55,984 bases of DNA from Acidobacteriota bacterium (GTDB lineage: Bacteria > Acidobacteriota > Terriglobia > Terriglobales > SCQP01): positions 1-55,984 of the forward strand of contig JAKASR010000024.1 of the NCBI GenBank assembly GCA_021818955.1, read 5' to 3'. Shown in pieces: positions 17,062 through 25,447 of this stretch (position 1 is its first letter; every line of letters starts with the position of its first letter). The notes below the pieces were generated by a model. That model did not search any database. It saw only the letters and a program-made list of their open reading frames with translations, and was not told the origin of the DNA. The position numbers and the translations under genes were made by a program.

Positions 17062-18108
17062 TTGCAAACACGTGAAGCTCTGGGCGCATGGAAAGACATT
17101 TTGGCCGGCCGTACGCCAGCGCTTTCCATCGAAATCACGAAGGAATGTCCGCTGCATTGTCCGGGTTGCTACGCCTTCGACGAGCGCCACTTGGGAGGCG
17201 AGCGCGCGCTGCGCGACTTGAGCGATTTCCGCGGTGACGCGCTGGTTGCAAACGTCTTGAGCGTTGTCGACGTGCGCGCGCCCAGGCTTGTCTCGCTGGT
17301 GGGCGGCGATCCGCTGGTGCGCTTTCGCGAGTTGGAGCTTCTCCTGCCCCAACTGCTGGCGCGCGGCATATTCGTGCAAGTCGTTACCAGCGCATTCCGG
17401 CCGCTGCCGGTTTCGTGGAGCTCGCACCGGCGTCTGCAATGGGTCGTGTCGGTTGACGGCCTAGGGCCGGAGCACGATCGGCGCCGCGCCCCCGCGACCT
17501 ACGAGCGCATTCTTGCCAACATCCGCGGCCATCAGGTCGTCATTCACTGCACCATTACCGCCCAGATGCTGAACCGCCCGGATTACTTAAAGGATTTCGT
17601 GGAGTTCTGGTCGGCCAACCCCCATGCCAAAAAGATCTGGATGAGTGTGTTCACGCCTCAAGTCGGAGCCGATCTGCCCGAGATTCCCAGCCCGGCGCAG
17701 CGACGTTTTATCGTGGCGGAATTGCTGCGTTTGCGGCCGCTCTATTCCAAACTCGATATGAAGGCTGCGGTCATCGAGCAGCTATTGACTCCGCCTTCCT
17801 CGCCGGCGGCGTGCATTTTCGCGCTGACGACAACCTCGCTTTCGGCGGACCTGAAGACCGTAATCTCGCCCTGCCAGTTTGGCGGCATGCCGGACTGCTC
17901 TCGCTGCGGCTGCATGGCCTCGATCGGACTGGCGGCGCTCGGCAAGCATCGCGTGGCGCCGGGCATCACTGCCGGCGCTTTGTTTCAAGCTTCGCTTGCG
18001 ATTGGCAGGCGCGTGGGACAGCTCAAACGGGCGTTCGCCCGGCTGCGCCCAGCCCCGGTCCGCGGCGGCGGGAACGCCGAACGCGTTAACAGCCGCGTCG
18101 GGCAGTAG
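17062..18108 (+). CDS. Radical SAM protein with C-terminal cysteine cluster
   Basis: 348 residues. The radical SAM [4Fe-4S] motif C29-x3-C33-x2-C36 (ECPLHCPGCYAFDE) opens the barrel; VSLVGGDPLVRFRE is the expected GGDP/GGEP element that contacts SAM. From about residue 271, CQFGGMPDCSRCGC suggests an auxiliary cluster or SPASM-like site. Substrate not identifiable and no partner gene adjoins. The only usable in-frame start after the upstream TAG is TTG 17062 with a poor ribosome site, so the start is uncertain. The last nine codons and the stop (RVNSRVGQ*) are read from repeat module A, meaning the original 3' end was changed by the repeat. Confidence 0.82.
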   Translation: MQTREALGAWKDILAGRTPALSIEITKECPLHCPGCYAFDERHLGGERALRDLSDFRGDALVANVLSVVDVRAPRLVSLVGGDPLVRFRELELLLPQLLARGIFVQVVTSAFRPLPVSWSSHRRLQWVVSVDGLGPEHDRRRAPATYERILANIRGHQVVIHCTITAQMLNRPDYLKDFVEFWSANPHAKKIWMSVFTPQVGADLPEIPSPAQRRFIVAELLRLRPLYSKLDMKAAVIEQLLTPPSSPAACIFALTTTSLSADLKTVISPCQFGGMPDCSRCGCMASIGLAALGKHRVAPGITAGALFQASLAIGRRVGQLKRAFARLRPAPVRGGGNAERVNSRVGQ

Positions 18109-18220
18109 TTTTCGTCCGAAGCAATTTCGGAGAAATTGCTGGCAGCCAGGCTCGCCGGCCGGGTTCGCGCGGGGTTGCTTTTAGGTCCCGCGCCTGGGAA
18201 CGACAAATAAGCAATTCCAC
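18083..18220 (+). repeat. Modular repeat A-B-C-(E start) overlapping a gene end (locus 8)
   Basis: GCGTTAACAGCCGCGTCGGG and CAGTAGTTTTCGTC (A), AATTTCGGAGAAATT (B), GCGCGGGG...TCCCGCGCC (C) and the first arm of E (GCAATTCC). Its first 26 bases are coding for the radical SAM protein and supply TAG. Confidence 0.85.
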
Positions 18221-18235
18221 AGCGGATGAAGTCCG

Positions 18236-18342
18236 GTGACAGTTGGTGACAATTGAGTGACAATTGAAAAGCATTCAATTGTCACCACTTAAATTATTGA
18301 ATTTAATGGAATTAATCCGAATGGTTACAAGAGTGACAATTG
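18236..18342. promoter_or_regulatory. Cluster of GTGACAATTG boxes
   Basis: Copies of GTGACA(A/G)TTG start at 18236, 18246, 18257 and 18333; an inverted copy lies at 18275-18285. The third and the inverted copy form an exact 11-bp inverted repeat, GTGACAATTGA-(7)-TCAATTGTCAC. The first three are about one helical turn apart. The segment is AT-rich within GC-rich surroundings and lies between two gene 3' ends. Confidence 0.6.
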
Positions 18343-18358
18343 ATTTTGATTTTTCCTT

Positions 18359-18690
18359 AAGCGTGAATGGCCGAGTCGGGCAGCAGTTTTCGTCACTGGC
18401 AATTTCGGAGAAATTGCCTGAAGCATGCTCAATTTCGGGGAAATTGCCTGAAGCATGCTCAATTTCGGGGAAATTGCCTGAAGCATGCTCAATTTCGGGG
18501 AAATTGCCTGAAGCATGCTCAATTTCGGAGAAATTGCCTTCAGCCAGGCTCGCCGGCCGAAGCGCGGGGTTCCTGTTAGGTCCCGCGCCTAGGAACGACA
18601 AAATAAAGCAATTCCGCGGGAATTGCATCAAGCAAGCCGGCAATTCCGCGGAATTGCGCCCGGCAGCCATGAGTATTCGCCGCGCGCCCG
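18359..18690 (+). repeat. Modular repeat A + five B hairpins + C + E + start of D (locus 9)
   Basis: Longest copy. After A come five B hairpins in register; 18421-18540 are four 30-base tandem units (AAGCATGCTC + AATTTCGGGGAAATTGCCTG type). Then C (GCGCGGGG...GTCCCGCGCC), two E-type hairpins (GCAATTCC-GCG-GGAATTGC and a variant) and the beginning of D (CCATGAGTATTCGCC). It ends four bases before the zinc-ribbon gene's stop. Confidence 0.9.
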
Positions 18691-18693
18691 TCT

Positions 18694-18933
18694 TTACTTC
18701 AACGCCGTGGCCGGAGGGAGTTCAATGGAATGCCGGTGATGGATTTCCTGGATGTGGTCCCACACGAATTTATCCGCCAACCAGACTGCCTGCTGGACGG
18801 CGAGGCCGGCATCCTGCGTGAATAACGAGTGCTGAATGGCAAACCGCTCCCCGCATCGATCACACACGACAACGCGCATGATGATCTTGCCTTCCAGGGG
18901 TTCCAGCGCATTTTTGCGCTGGCGCCTGGCCAT
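18694..18933 (-). CDS. Small hypothetical protein with CxxC pair
   Basis: 79 residues from ATG 18933 (a TTG at 18972 is an alternative). Contains VVVCDRCGERFAIQHSLF, one CxxC knuckle and several histidines in the C-terminal half (DHIQEIHHRHSIE) that could complete a zinc site. Family unknown. It starts just after the RRM gene's stop, so it may be the third gene of that unit. Confidence 0.55.
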   Translation of the reverse strand: MARRQRKNALEPLEGKIIMRVVVCDRCGERFAIQHSLFTQDAGLAVQQAVWLADKFVWDHIQEIHHRHSIELPPATALK

Positions 18934-18941
18934 GCCGGGGC

Positions 18942-19277
18942 TCACGGGACGGAATGAACCGTGCGTTTCCAACGCCGCTCGCGGCCGCCACTGCGGGGCT
19001 TATCGCGTCCGCTGCCGCCGGAGCCGCTGCGGTCCGCTTTGGGACGCGCCTCATTAACGGTTAGCGCCCGCCCGCCGTATTCGTTGCCATTCAGCGACTG
19101 CATCGCTTTCTCGGCGTCCCCATCCGCCATCTCGACAAAACCAAAGCCGCGCGACCGGCCGGTTTCACGGTCGGTGACCAGCGTCGCGCTTTCAACCGCA
19201 CCGAAGGGATTGAACATCGAACGCAGGTCGTCTTCCGTGGTGCTGAAGTGGAGGTTGCCAACATAGATCTTCTTCAT
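18942..19277 (-). CDS. RRM-domain RNA-binding protein
   Basis: 111 residues with one RNA recognition motif: RNP2 IYVGNL (4-9) and RNP1 RGFGFVEM (43-50), then a Gly/Ser/Arg-rich tail (SGSGGSGRDKPRSGGRERR). Resembles bacterial cold-shock-type glycine-rich RNA-binding proteins. The ATG overlaps the preceding small gene as ATGA. Confidence 0.92.
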   Translation of the reverse strand: MKKIYVGNLHFSTTEDDLRSMFNPFGAVESATLVTDRETGRSRGFGFVEMADGDAEKAMQSLNGNEYGGRALTVNEARPKADRSGSGGSGRDKPRSGGRERRWKRTVHSVP

Positions 19278-19465
19278 GGGTTTTCATCTCTTTCGTGGGG
19301 TACTTCCGACGCCTCTACTTCCGGCTCCGGCGAGCCCTGAGTAGGAATGCCGGCGAGCTTTTCCGCCTTGCGTTGGAGTTTGCGCGCCGCCTTGGCGCGC
19401 TGCTTTTCCATGCGCGCAAGCTCTTTCTTTCGTTTCAGTAATGTTGTGCTTTGTCGAGGAGACAA
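19274..19465 (-). CDS. Small highly charged protein upstream of RRM gene
   Basis: 63 residues if read from TTG 19465 (shorter from ATG at the MEKQ position). Very rich in Lys, Arg, Glu and Ala (KRKKELARMEKQRAKAARK), predicted helical. Coupled to the RRM gene by a four-base ATGA overlap, the best reason to consider it real. Function unknown. Confidence 0.5.
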   Translation of the reverse strand: MSPRQSTTLLKRKKELARMEKQRAKAARKLQRKAEKLAGIPTQGSPEPEVEASEVPHERDENP

Positions 19466-19795
19466 TCCAACCTACTTTCCGTGGCTGACTGGCATGGCCA
19501 TCCAGCTTCGTCCTGCCTGACGTTTCCCGGCCTCGAGCGATGCGGAAGCCGAAGTTCCGGAAAATTCCAGCGGCTCAGCCCTGCGCGGAATCTTGCTTGA
19601 TAAAACCAGGATCCCTGGCTCGCGGCAGTTGGCGAAATGGCCGTGTGCTGCTGCATGGTGCCGCATGGATGTCATCGCGCAATGCTGACGGGGTGCGGGA
19701 ATTGCGGTTGCTTAGAAAGGGCCTTCAGTCTAGCTGATTTTGCTCAGGAGATCTGAACGAGGAGAGGAACAGCTCACCTCTTATTTATGCTAGTC
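19466..19795. other. 330-base gap, no gene recognised
   Basis: Open frames here are short and lack both ribosome sites and recognisable sequence. I looked for the missing NAD-binding half of the flavodomain gene (19796-20182) in all frames and did not see it. No repeat module is present. Confidence 0.5.
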
Positions 19796-20182
19796 TCATT
19801 TCACTGCAAAGTCAATGCGCGTTGCGCCTTCCCGCACCCAATTCCAGGCCGCAGGCATCGCCAGGCTACCGAACGGGCCTTCCATCCGCACTTCGCTATG
19901 GAGCGGCATCGATGCCAGCGCTTGCTTGAATGCCGAATCGCGCATTCGGCAGGCCACCATAATCGTTTTTTCATACGGCGCGCTGGCAATCGAAAATCCC
20001 CGTACATTTCCCTTCGCGTCCGGTTCCGGTGGCCGCAGCAGGGTAATATCCACGAATTGTCCGGCCTGGAAATCCCATCCGGAGGGCCGCTCGAAACGAA
20101 AGGCCATGGTTTCATCCGCAATTTTTATTCGGCTGAGCAGTTTCGCGCCGAACCCCGGCCATGCTGCTTGTGCTGCACTCAT
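19796..20182 (-). CDS. FAD-binding (ferredoxin reductase type) domain protein, C-terminally short
   Basis: 128 residues equal to the FAD-binding barrel of the ferredoxin-NADP reductase superfamily: MAFRFERPSGWDFQAGQFVD, then RGFSIASAP (the RxYS-type flavin motif) and RMEGPFGSL. The family normally continues with an NAD(P)-binding half; here the frame ends within about 20 residues. An excellent ribosome site (AAGGAGG, six bases before ATG 20182) suggests it is still translated. Either a truncated gene or a single-domain flavoprotein. Confidence 0.7.
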   Translation of the reverse strand: MSAAQAAWPGFGAKLLSRIKIADETMAFRFERPSGWDFQAGQFVDITLLRPPEPDAKGNVRGFSIASAPYEKTIMVACRMRDSAFKQALASMPLHSEVRMEGPFGSLAMPAAWNWVREGATRIDFAVK

Positions 20183-20195
20183 TTCAATCCTCCTT

Positions 20196-20273
20196 GAGTA
20201 TTCGCCATGCGTCCGGTTTTGGCCGGACCTTTGCGAAAGCGTCAGCCCCTAAAAGTAAAAGCGGCCGTGCCGC
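20196..20273 (+). repeat. Module D (locus 10)
   Basis: GAGTATTCGCCATGCGTCCGG through CGTCAGCCCCTAAAAGTAAAA and hairpin GCGGC-CGT-GCCGC. On the minus strand it lies 18 bases after the metE stop, with a T-rich run behind the hairpin. Confidence 0.88.
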
Positions 20274-20290
20274 GAAATTTATTGCCCGCT

Positions 20291-22597
20291 TCAGGCGCTG
20301 GCGCTTTTATAGAGAGCGGGCTGAATGCGCTTGCGATAAATGCCGGCGCGCACCCGACGGGCGGCGCGCATCATATTTTCCAGCGCCGGGCGAACTTCCT
20401 CCCACCGCCGCGTCTTCAGGCCGCAATCCGGATTGATCCAGAGCCGCTCGGGTGGGAATGCGGTCAGCGCCCTATGGATCAGCGACTGCAATTCCCCGAC
20501 CGAGGGCACTCGGGGTGAATGTATGTCATAAACTCCCGGTCCCAAAGCATGCACCGCCGTGGCGGAAGCTGCCAGGGACATGCGCGAGCGCGCCGCCTCG
20601 ACCGAAATCACGTCGGCGTCCAGCTTGACCATCTCCGGCAGGAAGTCGCGAAAATCGGAGTAACACATATGGGTATGGATCTGGGTTTGATTCATCACCC
20701 CGGAAGTGGCCAGGCGAAAGGCGGCGATGGCCCACTGCAAGTATGCGGATTGGTCTGCCTGGCGAAGCGGCAAACCCTCGCGCAGCGCAGGCTCATCCAC
20801 TTGAATGACGCGGAGTCCGGCCGATTCCAGATCGGCAATTTCCTCCCGCAGCGCCAGGGCAAGCTGGAATGCAATCTCGCCGGCCGGCAGATCGTCGCGC
20901 ACGAATGACCATTGCAACAGGGTCACCGGTCCAGTCAGCATGCCTTTTACGGGGCGATCGGTCAGCGCCTGGGCATAGCGCGACCAGGCGAGCGTCATCG
21001 GCCGGCGCCGCTCGATATCGCCATACAAAATCGGCGGTTTTACGCAACGCGAGCCGTAACTTTGCACCCAGCCTTGGGTGGTCATGGCAAAGCCTTCGAG
21101 CCGCTCGCCGAAATACTCCACCATATCGCAGCGTTCAAATTCGCCATGCACCAGCACGTCCAGGCCGATTGCTTCCTGAAAGCGAATGGCGCGCTCGATT
21201 TCCAGCCGCAGGAAAGTTTCGTATTCCGCCTGGGTAATCAAGCCGGAGCGCCAGCCGGCGCGGGCGCGGCGGATTTCCGCCGTTTGGGGAAATGAGCCGA
21301 TAGTGGTGGAGGGCAGCAACGGCAGGGGGACGGCATGGGCCTGCTGGAGACGCCGCGCCGAGTAGGGCTGCTGGCGCGCGAACATGGCCGGGCGGAGCGC
21401 GCCGGTTCGCGCGCGCACCGATTCTTTGTGCGTCTCAGGAGCGATGCGGCGCTCATCGCGCCGGCGCCGGGCTGCCGCGAATTGCTGTGCGATCTCGAAG
21501 GAGTTTTCCGTGCTTGCCGCCCGCGCCAGCAGCGCCACTTCTTCGAGTTTCTGAAAGGCAAAAGCCATCCAGCCGCGCAGCCGCGGGTCGAGTCCGGTCT
21601 CCTGCCGCAAATCGATTGGCACATGCAATAACGTGCAGGAAGGCGCGACCTGAATTTGTTCCGGTTCGAGATAACCCTGCGCCGCCCGTAATAGATCGAG
21701 GGCGCGGTCCAGGTCGCAGCGCCAGATATTGCGCCCATCCACCAGGCCCAGCGAAAACCGCATGTCCTTAGGCGCGGCGCGCAAGGCCGGCAGCAACTGC
21801 CCGGGGTCGCGGACTAGGTCCAGGTGTAAGCCCTCAACCGGCAATCCCAGCGCCAGCCGCAAATTTTCATGCAGGCCGCCATAATAGGCGGCCAGCATGA
21901 TTTTGGGCTTGCCCCGGCCGAGGCGGCCATAGGCTAATTCATACAGTTCGCGCTGCCCGGAATCCAGATCCAGCCCCAGGCAAGGCTCGTCTATCTGCAC
22001 CCAGCCCGCTCCCGCATTGCTCAGGTGGGCCAATTGCTGCTCATACACCGGCAGTAGTTGTTCAACCAGCGTTCGCAGGGTAGCCGCCCCTTTCTGCCGC
22101 CGGCCCAGCAGCAGAAAACTCACCGGACCGAGCAAAACCGGGCGGGTGTTGAAACCGGCCGCTTTGGCTTCCAGATATTCCTCCACCGCCTTTTCGCCGC
22201 TCAGCCGGAATTCCATGCCGGCTTCAAACTCAGGAACGATGTAGTGATAATTGGTGTCAAACCACTTGGTCATCTGTAAGGGCGCGGCGTTTTTTGCGCC
22301 GCGCGCCAAGGCGAAATAGCCGGCTAAAGGCAACCGGAGGTCTTTGCGTTCGAAACGTGCCGGAATGGCGCCGGTCATGACCACGGTATCCAACACATGG
22401 TCATAGAGCGAAAAATCATTCGAGGGCGGCAGCGCTATGCCGGCTTCCGACTGCAATTGCCAGTGCGACAGACGAAGCCTGCTGGCGGCAGCCAGCAGTG
22501 ACGCTTCATCCCATTCTCCCGACCAGTAACGCTCAACCGCAAACTTTAACTCGCGTCGAATCCCAATGCGCGGAAAACCCAGATTGGCGGCAATCAT
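20291..22597 (-). CDS. metE: Cobalamin-independent methionine synthase
   Basis: 768 residues, full length. Transfers the methyl group of 5-methyltetrahydropteroyltri-L-glutamate to homocysteine, the last step of methionine synthesis. Zinc ligands are H643 and C645 (HTHMCYSD), E667 (SVEAARS) and C725 (NPDCGLKTR). Both halves of the duplicated barrel are present (NLGFPRIGIRRELK at the start, TTIGSFPQT in the second). Single gene; no SAM or cobalamin riboswitch is recognisable in the 80 bases upstream. Confidence 0.97.
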   Translation of the reverse strand: MIAANLGFPRIGIRRELKFAVERYWSGEWDEASLLAAASRLRLSHWQLQSEAGIALPPSNDFSLYDHVLDTVVMTGAIPARFERKDLRLPLAGYFALARGAKNAAPLQMTKWFDTNYHYIVPEFEAGMEFRLSGEKAVEEYLEAKAAGFNTRPVLLGPVSFLLLGRRQKGAATLRTLVEQLLPVYEQQLAHLSNAGAGWVQIDEPCLGLDLDSGQRELYELAYGRLGRGKPKIMLAAYYGGLHENLRLALGLPVEGLHLDLVRDPGQLLPALRAAPKDMRFSLGLVDGRNIWRCDLDRALDLLRAAQGYLEPEQIQVAPSCTLLHVPIDLRQETGLDPRLRGWMAFAFQKLEEVALLARAASTENSFEIAQQFAAARRRRDERRIAPETHKESVRARTGALRPAMFARQQPYSARRLQQAHAVPLPLLPSTTIGSFPQTAEIRRARAGWRSGLITQAEYETFLRLEIERAIRFQEAIGLDVLVHGEFERCDMVEYFGERLEGFAMTTQGWVQSYGSRCVKPPILYGDIERRRPMTLAWSRYAQALTDRPVKGMLTGPVTLLQWSFVRDDLPAGEIAFQLALALREEIADLESAGLRVIQVDEPALREGLPLRQADQSAYLQWAIAAFRLATSGVMNQTQIHTHMCYSDFRDFLPEMVKLDADVISVEAARSRMSLAASATAVHALGPGVYDIHSPRVPSVGELQSLIHRALTAFPPERLWINPDCGLKTRRWEEVRPALENMMRAARRVRAGIYRKRIQPALYKSASA

Positions 22598-22679
22598 GCG
22601 ATTCCTTTCTGCCTGGAATCAGCATGGTGCGAACGCGCCGGCGTCGCAATGGAACGGCCATACCAGTAAATTGATCTAA

Positions 22680-23000
22680 AAGCGTTAACGGCCGGAAGCG
22701 TTAACGGCGGAGTTGGACAGCAGTTTTTGTCCGAAATGGCAGACCGAAGCGCGGGGTTCTGGTCCGGTTAGGTTCCGCGCCTGGGAACGACAAAACAAAG
22801 CCATTCCGCAGGAATTGCATCAGGCAAGCCGGCAATTCTGCGGGAATTGCGCCTGTTAATGCCCGGCAGCCATGCGTGTTCGTTCGTCGCGGCGGTCGTC
22901 CGGTTTCGGCCGGACCTTTGCGAAAGCGCCAGCGCCTAAAAGTAAAAGCGGCCGTGCCGCAGCGTCAATGCCTGAAAGTAAAAGCGGCCGAGCTGCTTTT
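22680..23000 (+). repeat. Modular repeat A(doubled)-C-E-D with doubled end hairpin (locus 11)
   Basis: The A core is duplicated (GCGTTAACGGCC, GGAAGCGTTAACGG). C reads GCGCGGGG...TTCCGCGCC; E has two hairpins (CATTCC-GCA-GGAATTGC and GCAATTC...GAATTGC); D ends in two successive terminal hairpins. The gap 22598-22998 between metE and the glycosylase is otherwise empty. Confidence 0.88.
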
Positions 23001-23700
23001 ACAGGTAATCGCACGCTTGCTGCAGCACGCTTTGGAACATCGCCGGCGTTAATTTTCCGGTTTGCGTATTGCGCTGGCTGGGGTGGTAGGAACAAATCAG
23101 CCGTGGCAAGGGGGCCAGCAGCTCATACACTGCTCCGTGCGCGAACGGCATTTGCGCTCGGGGCGGTAATTTCGCCTCGGTTCGGACAATTTGTAGATAA
23201 GCGTCAAAAGCCACTCTTCCCAGCACGAGCACGGCCTTAACTTGATGCAGCAGGTCCAGTTCCTGGCGCAAAAATGGCAGGCATTGCCGGATTTCCCCTG
23301 GCGTAGGCTTATTCATCGGCGGAGCCCAGCGCACGGCCGCCGTAATATAGCAGCCGGTTAACTTCAATCCATCACGCCGGCGCCGGGACGTCGGCTGGTT
23401 GGCAAAACCGGCCTCATGGAGGCCGCGAAAAAGAAAGTCGCCCGAGCGGTCGCCTGTAAACATTCTTCCGGTCCGGTTACCGCCATGCGCGGCCGGCGCC
23501 AAGCCGATGACCAGTAGCCCGGCCTGAGGATCGCCGAAACTGGGCACGGCTTTTCCCCAATACGTCTGGCCCCGGTACATGGCCCGCTTGGTGCGCGCCA
23601 CGAGTTGGCAATAGCGTACGAGCCGGGAGCAGGCGCGCGAGTTTTCGATTTCATTCTGCAGCCGTTTTAAAGCGGCCATCGTCCGCCTGCGCGACATCAT
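22999..23700 (-). CDS. Uracil-DNA glycosylase, UDGb (family 5) type
   Basis: 233 residues. Removes uracil and possibly other deaminated bases from DNA. Active-site motif GLAPAAHGGNRTGRMFTGD (66-84) is that of UDGb, where Asp/Asn of other families is replaced; the second motif is H206-PS (SYHPSQRNTQTG). Cysteines C24, C31, C117 and C140 fit the [4Fe-4S] cluster. The ATG follows the DUF488 stop directly. Doubled module D hairpins begin at its stop. Confidence 0.92.
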   Translation of the reverse strand: MMSRRRTMAALKRLQNEIENSRACSRLVRYCQLVARTKRAMYRGQTYWGKAVPSFGDPQAGLLVIGLAPAAHGGNRTGRMFTGDRSGDFLFRGLHEAGFANQPTSRRRRDGLKLTGCYITAAVRWAPPMNKPTPGEIRQCLPFLRQELDLLHQVKAVLVLGRVAFDAYLQIVRTEAKLPPRAQMPFAHGAVYELLAPLPRLICSYHPSQRNTQTGKLTPAMFQSVLQQACDYL

Positions 23701-24069
23701 CTAAGCCACTCGCCGGTCTGAGCCGAGCTTCCTCTCCAGGTAATCTTTGAGCGCGACGGCATTGTTGTGGGTCTGATCGTGAGAACTGTAAAGCAGGAAG
23801 ATATTGCCCTTGCGGGCCGCCTTGGCCAAGCCTTGCCAGGCCTCCGGTTTGGCCTCCAGTTCGGCGAAATAACGGCGCTTGAACTCCTGCCAGCGTTGGG
23901 GGGCGTGCCCGAACCAACGCCGCAACTCGTGGCTGGGCGCGGCTTCTTTGACCCAAGCGTCAATCTTGAGCGCGTCTTTCCGGATACCGCGCGGCCACAG
24001 CCGCTCAACCAGAAAATATTCGCCTCCGGCGCGGTGGTTGAGATTATAGACTCTCGCCAGGCTAATCAT
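23701..24069 (-). CDS. DUF488 family protein
   Basis: 122 residues. Matches the short DUF488 family: ARVYNLNHRAGGEYFLVERL, then WPRGIRKDAL and the ending IFLLYSSHDQTHNNA VALKDYL. Function not established. Start ATG 24069 with AGGAGC seven bases upstream. Two-gene unit with the glycosylase downstream. Confidence 0.88.
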   Translation of the reverse strand: MISLARVYNLNHRAGGEYFLVERLWPRGIRKDALKIDAWVKEAAPSHELRRWFGHAPQRWQEFKRRYFAELEAKPEAWQGLAKAARKGNIFLLYSSHDQTHNNAVALKDYLERKLGSDRRVA

Positions 24070-24110
24070 GGGACCGCTCCTCTATCAGAAATCGGCAGAT
24101 TTCATCGTCA

Positions 24111-24575
24111 TCAGGCTTCCACCGCGGCTGGCTGGTACGATCCCGCCACCGCGCGAAAGCTGACGGCCAGCCGGTTCCAGCTATTGATGGCGACTATCGC
24201 CAAGGTCAAATTGACCAATTCCGGTTCGCTGAACTGGTCCCGCGCGGCTTGGTAAACATCGTCCGGCACGCCTGTCCGTGAGAGCAGCGTTACCGATTCC
24301 GTCCATGCCAGCGCGGCCCGTTCGCGTTCGCTGAAAAACGGCGCCTCGCGCCAAACGCCCACCGCATAGAGCCGCTGCTCGGTTTCGCCCGACGAGCGCG
24401 CATCTTTTGTGTGCATGTCCACGCAATAGGCGCAGCCGTTGATCTGCGAAGCGCGCAGCTTGATCAGTTCGAGCAGTTTGCGGTCCAGTCCGCTGTGGTC
24501 AACGTAATGTTGCAAATCACGCAACGCCTGAATCGCATCCGGGGCGGTGTTTCGATAATCAAGTCTGGGCGTCAC
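24111..24575 (-). CDS. AhpD-like carboxymuconolactone decarboxylase family protein
   Basis: 154 residues. The CxxC-x3-H motif (GCAYCVDMHTKDAR) is that of AhpD-like alkylhydroperoxidase proteins, which reduce peroxides through the vicinal thiols. The ending (NLTLAIVAINSWNRLAVSF) is typical of the subgroup. GTG start at 24575 with a strong AGAGGAGG site. It lies 41 bases before the DUF488 gene and may be co-transcribed. Confidence 0.9.
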   Translation of the reverse strand: MTPRLDYRNTAPDAIQALRDLQHYVDHSGLDRKLLELIKLRASQINGCAYCVDMHTKDARSSGETEQRLYAVGVWREAPFFSERERAALAWTESVTLLSRTGVPDDVYQAARDQFSEPELVNLTLAIVAINSWNRLAVSFRAVAGSYQPAAVEA

Positions 24576-24729
24576 AACTGCCTCCTCTATTTCACTATTC
24601 CACTTTCAATATATAAAGCGTACCCGGGAATGTGCAGATGACATTTGTCATATCGCCTGGTACGGTCGATGCCTCTGGGCTGGCGGAGAGTTAGAGCCGC
24701 CTGCGCCGGGACGTTGAATTCCGGCCGGA

Positions 24730-24990
24730 TTAGAGCTTCACATTCAATGCCTTGGCCAGTTTGCCGGCATCGAATGGCGAAACATGAAAGGCGTGCCCAT
24801 CCACTTCAAACGTTGGCGTGCGGCGCTTGCCCTGATTGACGCTTTCCACATAGGACGAAGCCTGGGGCGAGGCTTCTATGTCGATTTCCTCGAAATCAAG
24901 GCCGTGCCGGCTTAAAAATTCCTTTGCCGCCGTCGAGTCCTCGCACCAACTCCGCGTATAAATCCGAATGCTTCCCATTGCTTCGATCAT
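24730..24990 (-). CDS. Glutaredoxin-like protein
   Basis: 86 residues (82 from the alternative ATG 24978). Thioredoxin fold of glutaredoxin type with IRIYTRSWCEDSTAAKEFL; the active site is C-E-D-S, so a single redox cysteine. RRTPTFEVDG supplies the cis-proline TP. Similar proteins act as monothiol oxidoreductases. Not clearly linked to the AhpD-like gene 155 bases downstream. Confidence 0.88.
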   Translation of the reverse strand: MIEAMGSIRIYTRSWCEDSTAAKEFLSRHGLDFEEIDIEASPQASSYVESVNQGKRRTPTFEVDGHAFHVSPFDAGKLAKALNVKL

Positions 24991-25015
24991 ATCTCGGCAA
25001 GGCGTAGAAAGCCGT

Positions 25016-25266
25016 AAGCGTTAACGGCCGAGTCGGACAGCAGTTTTCGTCATGGGCAATTTCGAAGAAATTGACTCAAGCCATGCCCGCAGACCGAAGC
25101 ACGGGGTTCCTATTAGGTCCCGCGCCTATGAACGACAATACCAAGCAATTCCGCAGGAATTGCGCCCGGCAATGCCCGGCATCCATGAGTATTCGCCATG
25201 CGTCCGGTTTTGGCCGGGCCTTTGCGAAAGCGTCAGCGCCTAAAAGTAAAAGCGGCCGAGCCGCTT
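25016..25266 (+). repeat. Complete modular repeat A-B-C-E-D (locus 12)
   Basis: All five modules in order: A; B with GAA loop; C (GCACGGGG...GTCCCGCGCC); E (GCAATTCC-GCA-GGAATTGC); D with terminal AAGCGGC-CGA-GCCGCTT. It lies between divergent genes, not at a gene end. The rest of the gap to 25447 has no gene. Confidence 0.92.
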
Positions 25267-25447
25267 TGCGCGCCCCCGGTCATCTCAGCTCATTGCCGGC
25301 AGCGGATAAGCGGTTGAAGTACGGCCGAGCCTCTTTTGTTGTATGGATGCCGGGATATTCAGCCTATAGCATGGGTACGAGCGTTCTATAGACAAGACGG
25401 TTGTTGCAATATAGCTTAAGGCAAGATATCAATTCAGGAGAATTTTC

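Noticed and set aside
18391-18540. Possible CRISPR array
   Set aside because: Units are contiguous 30-base tandem repeats without unique spacers, and no cas genes are in the window.
18264-18821. Plus-strand ORF with repeated SISGKLPEAC units, and a minus-strand partner
   Set aside because: The periodic peptide is only the translation of the 30-base tandem B array; no ribosome site or known repeat protein.
22598-22680. SAM or cobalamin riboswitch before metE
   Set aside because: The leader is about 80 bases before the repeat begins and shows none of the conserved motifs of these riboswitches.
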